This document shows, piece after piece, positions 56,301 to 64,000 of a stretch of DNA of 64,000 nt. A program made the translations under genes and the position numbers. This DNA comes from Nectonema munidae (Eukaryota; Nematomorpha; Nectonematoida; Nectonematidae), in NCBI GenBank assembly GCA_030549495.1, contig JAUIRK010001031.1:186001-250000 (forward strand), given 5' to 3'. Position 1 is the stretch's first letter; each line of letters begins with the position of its first letter. The notes beneath the pieces were generated by a model. It was not told where the DNA came from. It was given only the letters and a program-made list of their open reading frames with translations, and ran no database searches.

Positions 56301-59300
56301 AAGTAATCGGACAAAAAACGAAACAATGGCGTAAGAATTTAGCAGGTAAATTCTTATAAGATAATAACTGAAGTAAAATAAGGAAATAATATATATTTTT
56401 ATGTTATTTAGTATAAAATTTCAATATTTTGAGCATAATATAAATTTCTAAAATTCAAAAATTTATTGACGTGATTTTTTTGCCATTTTCTTTAAGTTAT
56501 GACAACCACAGAGAATAAAAAGAGTTAGGAGTGAAAAAATAACAATTCACCTCCCATAGTATCCATAATATTTTAATGTTTAATAAAAACATAGACTTTG
56601 GAAATCAAAAATGCTAAAAATTTAAAAACAATTAGAGATGTTTTAATATGTTAAATATAAATTTTTAATAACTGTTTTGACATAAACTATTACCAGTAAT
56701 GTTAAGAAAAAGTACACTATAAACTACTATGCTACAGTCACTTTATCTAAATACTAAACAATACCGTTCACTTATTAGAGAAATATCCTCGGAATCATAC
56801 AATTCATTTCTCACTAATGTAAAACTGAAGTGCAAGATGGGAAAAAACATATTGGATTTTAGGAAGGATCTTACAAGTTATTATCTTAAAATAGGCAACA
56901 ATAATTTAAAATATAGGCGGTAATGTATATAAAATAAAAATTGAGAGGATTTGGAGATTATAGTATAAACATTTTTTTCGCATTTGTAACTTTGCCCAAT
57001 TTAACAATGAGTGAAATTGTTTTATTGCATATTATGCGCATACATGGAAGAGGTGGTGGTAATCCATCTCCTTCATTTGAACAAAATGAAAGATAATTTC
57101 AACGAAAGTTAATGAAAAGATAAACCAAACCATGATAAAATGATACAGTTGTTTCTCCTAGAAAAAGTGTATACCAAAGTCATGTAATGAAGATACAAAC
57201 TACATATATAAATAATATTCAAATGCAAAATATGTCTTCAAGCTAATGTGGTCCATCTACAAAAAACGAGCAAGAAGCTTTTGAAATTCATAAGAAAGCA
57301 TTGAAAAATAAGGTTACGTTTTACTTTGTTAATGCAGAAGTAAAATTTGGTCCTCCAAAATGTAGTATACAAGCTTAAATGTTAAAAGAAATAAAAAGCC
57401 AGAAGTAAGAGTAAAAATTCCTGCATTGCATTTTCACAGTTGATAATATGCAAGAATATATGTTGAAAACGTGTTATGATTATTGATTAAAAACGCTACC
57501 TAAACAAAATGTAAAAGTTCTTAGTTTGAATACCTTTAGGTTGTGTAGTTGTTGTGTAGTAGATATTTCATGCTTGCTTTCAATATTACTTGCAAAAATT
57601 CCTTTAAGAATTTCACTTTGTTCATGCAAATACACCATTAAAATTTCGTATTTATTGTAAAATTCTTGGGATTCTTTTAACGCTAGATCAACATTAGTAC
57701 TTCTCTCTGATAAACGCGAGGAGACACGATCACAACGGTGTTGAAGTGTTGCTAGTTGATTGCGCAAAACAATCATATCTTGTTTTTGGCAAGTTTGCTT
57801 CAAATCATTACCAAACCTATGCAATTCTTCCAAATCTAGCATAAATTTTAGAAATTATAAAAAAACTCAGACAAATAATGAATTACTTTGTAACATTTCA
57901 TTAAAATCTGACTTAAATTTTTCGTTCTCTACCACTTGAGTATTCAAAATTTCTAGTTGTCGACTAACTGCAGAAAAATGACTTAGGCACTTTTCAGTTT
58001 CAGAAAGTGATTCTTGAAACTCTCTTAAACTTTTTGAAAACTCTTGCGCCTGCTTTAAAGCAATAACCAATCTTGTCTGAAAAATGAAAATTGTATTAAT
58101 TGTATGAGAAAAAAAGTAAAAGAAACCTTCTCTTCTTCTAACTTGAGTTTAACGCTATTCACTTTATCCTTTAAAAGATTGAAATTTTTCTTAAAGGAAG
58201 ACTCAATGTTGTTATTAAGGAAATCATCATTATTAACTTCATTCTTCATGCCTTTATTCTTCAATTCACTACTTGACTTCTGCAGATAGGCATCTCCTCG
58301 ATCAACTAAGACTTCAATATCATTTATTCCGGTTTCAATATCTTTCTTACTAGAAATAAAACTTTCCAAGTATTCTTCTGCGGTTTCTGGTAATCCTCCA
58401 AAGAATTGATTTACAAACAGTTTGGAGTCAACATCTTCCAACCAAGCTATTGCGTTTAAAACTTCATCATTAAAATCTTTAAATGAAGCAATAGATGCCT
58501 CCAAACACTTTTTATGCTTTTCAAGATCACAGGATAAAATTTCCCATCTGTATTAGTTGGAAAATAAGAGAATTAGACAGTAAAATTTTAAATAATTATA
58601 ATGAAAAGATACCTGCTTAAGACAAGACTGAGCCTTTCAGAAAGATCTGATTTGGCATCATGGTCCGATGAAAGATTGTTAATTGCTTCACTTAGATTAT
58701 TTATTACTGAGTCGTGGCAATCAAAATCTTTACTCAATGCCTTTAGTTCATTTAATTTAGCTTCACTGATCTCCGCGTAGGAGATATCGAGTTGATCAAA
58801 ATCTTTCAAACATGCTTCTTTCTCTTCTAACCATTTTTCAGTTTCAGTAAGAGCTTGATCAACACAACCCATTTGCAAAAAGGCAGCCTCTAAGCTCTTA
58901 AATTTACACGAAAATTCTTTCGAAATTTTACTCCATTCGTTGTTTATATCTTGCACAATCTAAACAACAAGAAAATATTACTAAGAACTTAGATAACGAT
59001 TCTATAATTTACCGTATTTAAAAGTTTGGCGTTAGTTACAGAAGCATTTTTAACTATATCATTTTTAAGGGAACCCAACGAATCTATCTTAATAGAAATG
59101 GGATCCAATAATTCTTTAACTTCTTGAAGTTTTTCCCTTTTTTTGTTAATAGTTGATATATCGCCACAATCTAAAAACTATATGGTTAAATTTGGGTCTA
59201 AATATGAATAGAAATATACCATTCAGATCAAATGAACTTATATGAGTGCTGACGTGCGATACGGAAGACTTAATTTGATTTTCTTTTTCATTGAAACATA

Positions 59301-62300
59301 AAATTTGTTGGTATGACTGAGCCAAATTTTCTTCATTCATGCCTATTTTCGATTTCAGTTTTTCAAGCGTACTTTTAGTATCTGCGATTCCTCTTTTAAC
59401 TTCATATTCATCATTTCCCTCAACAATTTTTATCAAATCGCTGCCAAGAAGTTGACAAAAGTTAAAATTTTGAACTCTTTCTTCTAATTCAACTTTTGAT
59501 GCCTTTAAAAGTAAAAAAGTGATTAATTATCTTGATGTTTATATCGTGAATTATATTTTTAAAAATACTTCAAGCTTTTTTTGTTCAGACAAAATTTCAT
59601 CAGGCATAGAGGCGTCAAAACTTTGCGAGTTCAAATCGTCTTGTAGTGTCTTTACGAAAGAATTAATTTCATTTAACACTTTCCAGAATTTATAGGATGT
59701 ATTTAAAGTTTGTTCTATCTTCTTTTCCCTTACTTCAATTGTAGTTGAAAGTAAAGAGCATAATTTTTCAATTTTTTCAATTTTATCTTGCACATCTATA
59801 CCAAGAAAAAATGTATTATTTATGCAAGAGAATTTATAAAGATGGAAGAAACCATAGAAGCAAGATTCGCCTTTATCTTCTCCTAACAGTTGTTCACCGT
59901 GACTTAGAAAAACTTCTTTAATTTCTTGAAATTGAGAAGTTTTTTTAAACAACTCAGAGCGCAGAGAAGAATTATCTTTTAGTTGCTGTTCAAGTTTGTC
60001 CGGCAAGACAGAAAGGATTTCCTTTTTGCTAGAAATGCAATCTGCAATTTTGGTTAAATCTGCAAGTAAGCTATCTATTTTGTCTATTATTGCAGTGGCT
60101 TGTTGAAATGACTCAAACAATTCTTAAAAATTAATAAAATTAAAATAAAATACTCAAAAGTTAAGCTGTCAATCCGTATATTCTCACTTATCTAAGGCTT
60201 TGAAAATATATCACTTTATTTTAGCGTGCTTAACCTTCGCTTTACAGACATATGGCAATTTACTCCAGATCAAACTTTAACCCATTTACGACCAATGTTC
60301 CTATTTTGGAACATAAGTAATTTCATCTTCGTCTGCTTTTTTCAATGACTTTGAATATAAATCGTCTGCGTTTTTTTAGATATCGTCTGCTTTGCTTGGT
60401 CTTAACCCGTTAACGACCAGAATAATCAGACGATATTTAATGTAAAGCAGAAGATTTGTATTAAGGAGCTTTGATAAACGCAGACGATTTTATTTTTGTA
60501 AAGTCAACTATAGTCGACATTGGGGGTTAACGGGTTAAATGGGTTAACTTGCTAATGCGAAAAAAAATTTCATAACACTTTTAGTAATTCTATTATGTAA
60601 ATTTAATTTGAAACATTTACTTTCATAAAAGAAAAACGAAATCGAATTTCATATTTCAAAAATAGAATTATTTAAGTTTTTATTCGACTTAATGACTTTC
60701 TATAGCTTTACATTAGAAGATATCGTCTGATTATTCTGGTCGTTAACGGGCTAATGTATTTTAACTATTAAATATTTATGCTTATCGGAAATAGGCACCC
60801 AGTGGTTTTCAAATCATAGAGGATTAAAAAATGAGGTAAATCAAAACTTAATTGAAGTTTTTTATTACTTTTTTATAATTTAATATTTAATCATGGTAAC
60901 CATCTTCATAGTCTAATTAAACTTTTTCTACCTTCAAATACTGATAATATGTTTTGATGTGATCAGTGTATTCATGATTAGTATTTAAATTGTAAAAAGA
61001 TATATATTTTTTAGACCGTATTAATAAATATAGATATTTTGTTTTCTTCAGAAAATACGAATAAATAGTTTTATAAAATGTTATAGTATTTATATACTAT
61101 AATTATCTATATTCTATGTATATAATTTTAAAGATTTTGGAAAAGATAAAGGTACTTTAAAGAGTTTTCGTCAAAAAGACCGAATCGTACCGCTTGTGTC
61201 GAGTTATGAGAAAAAAGGCTTGATGCTTGATCGAACCAAACACATTGTGGTATCACAACTAAGTATCTAACCAACTTTACTCACGCCAAAAAAGTTAAGA
61301 GGCCAGAGTAAATGGTCGCCATCAGAGGAAGAAGGGGCAACGCGGACTTAAATTCTCCCCCCCCCCCCAAAATTTATAATATATTTGCGATATATGTAGT
61401 CAGAGTAAGTTATATTTCTAATGATATAGATTTTGTGTTTAGTACTTTCAGACATTGTGTTGTACCTTTCAGGCACTGGTTTTCTAAAATTTATCATGTG
61501 CTTTCTTTTTCAATGAGTTTTTATACACTTAAAGAAGGCGATTTTTATTCTATGGGACACTTGTGCATGAAAGGGTTAACCAATATCCCTCCTAAAATTT
61601 TTAGTAGCACCATTGGCAGAAATTCTAAAAGAAAAATCGCTATTAGCTTTACTAATGCTAGAAACCTTAATGAAGAAAAGATTAAAAATGTTGATTTTTA
61701 TTTTGTGCAAAAATTCACAGATATTTTTCACTTTTAACATAATTTAAAAAATCAAAAAAAGTGGGACTTTTTTGAGTCATGGATTTGGCTTGCCTTGTGT
61801 GATAACGATAATCAAACTTGCTAAATACTGGAATTCATCCTATATAACACAGTTATAACAAACATATCCCTCATACAAGTATTCTACGTAATATCTTCTC
61901 ATGTATAAAATACATTATCTTTGCCAAGTCATTGTTGATTAACTCTTGAGGGGTTAGATCAGGGGTCGGGAACCTAGGGCTCGCGAGCCAGACATGACTG
62001 CATCTGGCTCTCAAATAAATTAGGTGGCCTTCAGGATAAAGGGAGGTATTGCGATAATGCATATCCTTCTTGCCAATTCTACACTCTCTTAATTTCGTCA
62101 TCATTACGAATCACGATGACACAAATAAAGCAGATGATGATGCAGACTTTGCTTATTAATAAATAACTTCGATAAAACAATGTTGTTTAAAATAAATTCA
62201 GAGTCTTATTATACTATAAAATTGTTGGTCTTCTTTTTCCATTTAATTGTAATCAGTATTTAAAAATATATATGGCTCTCAGAGGATTAGATTTTAATTT

Positions 62301-63943
62301 ATATGTCTTTTTTGGGCTCTTTTAGTCAAAAAGGTTCCCGGCCCCTGGGTTAGATAGTGCTCTCCACTCTACTTCTGATGTTCAGTTCGATTCACAAAAA
62401 TGTGGATAGCAACGTGCATCCAACTGATTAAACTCAAAAAGGTCGAAACCGGTCATGCCTTCTCTGATAAGGATAATCAAAATTACTAACTATTCGCATT
62501 CACCAGATATATGTAACACTTTTATAACAAACATATCTCTCCTCATGCATGTTTAAAACATTTTTTAATTTTCAAATTATAGTAATATTGTCAAGTAAAA
62601 TAGAATTAGGAAATAAAAACTTTAGTGAAACATTTTCAATAAATAACATAACTGAATGTTTATATTAACGAAAATTTAAACAATATCTTAGAGAACAAAT
62701 GTAAACAAACTGCTTTAATACAATTTACGCCTAAATACAAAGAGTTAAAAAAAATCTTAATTTTAAGGAAAAAAGTTGTTTTGTTTCTATTATTTAAAAT
62801 TATCGATTTCCATTCTCTTATTTTATTCAAGTATATCTAAATAACTAGATCACGTTTTATATTTTTTTGAAAATTTTAATACAAGTTGGCTCTTTAAAAT
62901 ACTAAAAATCTTGAATACGGCTCTTATCGACTTGATGTATGCATAGGGTTACCATATTTTTAAACTATTAAATCGAAACAAAAGGGGTATTGAAAGAAGT
63001 CAAAAACAAAATTACTGTGAAAGTTTAACATGAATTTTAAAAACATGATAAATAATCATATTTGGAGATAAATTTTCTCCAACCCCTATTTTGACATATA
63101 GGATTAGTGAACGAAAAAATAGGATTTTTCTGAATCATCGTGGATTTCGTTGTTAAGAGTTGGCAAAACAAGGACATTTGGCAATCTTATGTATGTACCG
63201 CTGTTATAGAAGAAGCTACAGGGAAAAATTATATAAATTATTACACTAAACATTTATCTAGCATAAGAAGTCTGTCTTGTTAAAAAACATAATTAGAAGA
63301 AATTATGAAATTTCAGATATTTCAATAAAAAATTTAATATATTCACTTTTAACTACAAACATTCCAAAATGAATATATATATATTAGTAAAAAAATATTG
63401 GTTTCTTTCCAATATAGATAACATTTAATTTGTTCAATATTTTTGACCTATTTCAAATAAATTGTGAAGAGCATACCATTCAAAAGCAAATTAGTTTCAT
63501 CGCGCAAATTTTCATATCTTTTACATAAACTATCACAAATTTCTTCCAACTGCAGAGTTCTATCTGATGGAAGGAGTTCAGCAATGCTAACAGCCGTCAT
63601 ATTAAAACTGAAAAAGTCATCCTTTTTATCCGTTAAAACATCCATTAAATTCTATTAGTATGATTTTAAGATTATTAATTGCTCATTAACACTCTTTATA
63701 AATAAATTTTCTTACATTAACCTCTTTGTATCTTTTATTTATGTCCTCATTATTTTCAATGATAGATGGTGAGAAAAGCATGTCTGAAGAGCAGTTTTCA
63801 AAGATGACGTCACATTCATCAAGAAACTCTAATAAATATTGATACGACTCCCGAAATATCTGAGATAAAGGTAGCAATTTGATGGAGACATCAAGATTAT
63901 CTTGACATGTAGATTCTACCCGATAACAAATTTCAGATATTGT
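49983..63943 (-). CDS. shot: Spectraplakin (short stop / MACF1 / dystonin), 3' part
   Basis: Spectraplakins link actin and microtubules. Nineteen exons on the minus strand, all GT-AG with agreeing phases: 63,716-63,943; 63,477-63,651; 59,853-60,122; 59,569-59,795; 59,220-59,502; 59,013-59,170; 58,613-58,959; 58,127-58,547; 57,887-58,076; 57,534-57,835; 55,625-56,096; 55,342-55,571; 54,153-54,458; 53,917-54,101; 52,406-52,577; 51,481-51,958; 50,388-50,548; 50,186-50,333; 49,983-50,131. They total 4,902 nt: 1,633 residues and a stop. The gene continues past 64,000, where the actin-binding and plakin parts must lie. Order here: spectrin-like repeats, linker, EF-hand pair, GAS2/GAR domain, Ser-rich tail. 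A single gene of this class is usual in invertebrates; whether exons are skipped cannot be told. Confidence 0.95.
50388..52577 (-). CDS. shot: shot EF-hand pair and GAS2/GAR domain
   Basis: Exon 52,406-52,577 ends FDFEDWRKR and exon 51,481-51,958 starts YIEWLKNNKYRAMDFF. The two calcium loops are DKDNDGKISYND and DKNNDNFIDYKE; the second has Asn where Gly is usual at position 6. The GAR domain follows: CKCTQKYSVAQVGDGKYTFG, LRLVRILRSTVMVRVGGGW and VALDEFLLKNDPCR. It crosses to exon 50,388-50,548 as AKGRTNVELR. This domain binds and protects microtubules, and the EF-hands can modulate it. The match to MACF1 and fly shot is close throughout, making this the best-supported block in the window. 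An alternative stop 12 codons past the donor (ending NFSL) comes from unspliced reading. Confidence 0.97.
53265..53522. mobile_element. MITE-like repeat in shot intron, copy A
   Basis: The left edge reads TTAGGGCTGATAG and the right edge, inward, TTTAGGGTTGTCATATGC. The interior GGATTCCGTTGTTAAG near 53,452 recurs as GGATTTCGTTGTTAAG near 63,143 in copy B. It resembles the widespread TAGGGTTGCCA-type hAT MITEs. Target duplications were not secured. Confidence 0.5.
53917..54101 (-). CDS. shot: shot linker exon after the last spectrin repeat
   Basis: Begins EFMASMSQRQSDVD, matching EFMASVSQRQPDVD of human MACF1. It is followed by about 45 Ser/Asn/Lys-rich residues with no predicted fold, ending QSQ before NFVETFEHKN on the next exon. 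In MACF1 this position holds a similarly disordered, serine-rich insert. The donor is A/GTACAA, a weak site, so alternative use is possible. Confidence 0.85.
54153..63943 (-). CDS. shot: shot spectrin-repeat rod, 13 exons
   Basis: About 1,200 residues of amphipathic helices with the heptad style of spectrin repeats. Recurrent tryptophans mark helix A and C starts (WLEDVD, WLEEKEACL, EWSKISKEF, RWEIL, EWMKTF, EWLKTQNKIL, FLQWISEKE, AWIITAEANL). They form an extended rod between the plakin region and the C-terminal domains. The last repeat ends LLDELLAWIITAEANLLAF...IEEHK, which aligns with the final repeat of human MACF1. Introns are mostly 45-100 bp, except 60,123-63,476, 56,097-57,533 and 54,459-55,341. 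Two donors (GTTTCT at 59,852 and 58,126) are weak but needed to keep the frame. Confidence 0.9.
56097..57533. other. 1.4-kb shot intron, nothing recognised
   Basis: A+T-rich, with no transposon ends or exon frames that fit the neighbouring phases. The plus-strand 64-codon frame at 56,729-56,923 is taken as chance. Confidence 0.45.
60281..60750. mobile_element. Cluster of interleaved TTAA-type (piggyBac-like) MITEs
   Basis: Three pairings overlap. Outer A: TTAA/CCCATTTACGACCAATG at 60,277-60,297 with AAATGGG/TTAA ending at 60,543. Inner C: TTAA/CCCGTTAAC at 60,402 with GTTAACGGG/TTAA ending at 60,534. B: CCCGTTAACGACCAGAATAA at 60,406 with a perfect 31-bp inverted match ending GTTAACGGG at 60,750, followed by CTAA. 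All begin CCC after TTAA, as in the 116-bp MITE at 2,231. ATCGTCTGC is repeated inside. They lie in the long shot intron. Confidence 0.7.
61143..61292 (-). mobile_element. tRNA-derived SINE, near-complete
   Basis: The reverse complement of the 1499-1672 SINE, running from AAAGATAAAGGTAC to ACCAACTTTACTCACGCC. The B box is mutated to GTTCGATCAA. It lies in the shot intron. Confidence 0.75.
61300..61959. other. shot intron segment with C run and unpaired TTAA-type end
   Basis: A run of ten Cs at about 61,359. CATGAAAGGGTTAA at 61,567-61,580 looks like one end of a further TTAA-type element with no partner found. The 141-codon plus-strand frame at 61,312-61,737 runs across this and shows no domain. 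Confidence 0.4.
61960..62347. mobile_element. 388-bp hAT MITE with perfect 8-bp target duplication
   Basis: Left end CAGGGGTCGGGAACCT; right end read inward CAGGGGCCGGGAACCT, 15 of 16 identical. GGTTAGAT lies outside both ends (61,952-61,959 and 62,348-62,355). The subterminal parts repeat TGGCTCTCA-type text. It is noncoding. A perfect duplication implies a fairly young insertion in the shot intron. Confidence 0.9.
62945..63192. mobile_element. MITE-like repeat in shot intron, copy B
   Basis: Left edge TAGGGTTACCATATTTT, right edge read inward AAGATTGCCAAATGTCC. It shares GGATTAGTGAACGAAAAA and GTTGTTAAG with copy A at 53,265-53,522. Flanks TATGCATA and TATGTATG are 6 of 8 alike, compatible with a hAT-size duplication. 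Confidence 0.5.
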
Positions 63944-64000
63944 CTAGAAAAAAAGGAAAAATATAAATAAAGAAAAAAAATAAATTCATTTACTTTTAAA

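Noticed and set aside
61312-61737. 141-codon plus-strand open frame in a shot intron
   Set aside because: It crosses a C run and a transposon-like end, has no domain or codon pattern of note, and opposes the host gene; most likely chance.

Overview
This window is animal nuclear DNA: A+T-rich, with short GT-AG introns and a dense, varied load of transposon remains. The two clear host genes are metazoan. The base composition, intron style and LINE, hAT and SINE families look like an arthropod, and a parasitic copepod such as a sea louse is my best guess. The species is inference; the animal origin is not. All host genes I can support lie on the minus strand.

Layout. 0.2-10 kb: a 93-bp direct repeat, a possible plus-strand promoter with a noncoding exon, an internally deleted hAT, a tRNA-derived SINE, a piggyBac-type MITE, a LINE remnant, the first copy of a composite repeat built around about 150-bp tandem units, and a decayed hAT transposase. 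10.86-12.20 kb: an intact 447-codon intronless reading frame for a small membrane-anchored protein with many tyrosine motifs, including an ITAM-like pair; I do not recognise a family. 14.7-20.2 kb: a decayed LINE with an RNase H domain sits between the two arms of a terminal-inverted-repeat element. A small relative of that element lies at 21.4-21.7 kb with a 9-bp target duplication.

23.5-39.97 kb: the RNA polymerase II CTD phosphatase FCP1/CTDP1. I assembled nine exons whose phases agree throughout (541 residues). Its first intron is about 11 kb and holds two composite repeats, a Tigger-like remnant, a LINE, a short inverted-repeat element with two CREB-type palindromes, and hAT debris. 40-49.1 kb: intergenic, with a hAT that has target duplications, three LINE or DNA-transposon remnants, a Ty3/Gypsy-like integrase fossil and the fourth composite repeat.

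49.98-63.94 kb and beyond the right edge: the 3' part of a spectraplakin (short stop/MACF1/dystonin). Nineteen phase-consistent exons give 1,633 residues of spectrin repeats, an EF-hand pair, a GAS2/GAR microtubule-binding domain and a Ser-rich tail. Its introns carry hAT and piggyBac-type MITEs and a SINE.

The items most worth a second look are the 447-residue ITAM-like protein, the composite repeat family (possibly Helentron/HINE-like or 'pearl'-like), the short C-terminus of FCP1, and the interleaved TTAA-type inverted repeats in the spectraplakin intron.
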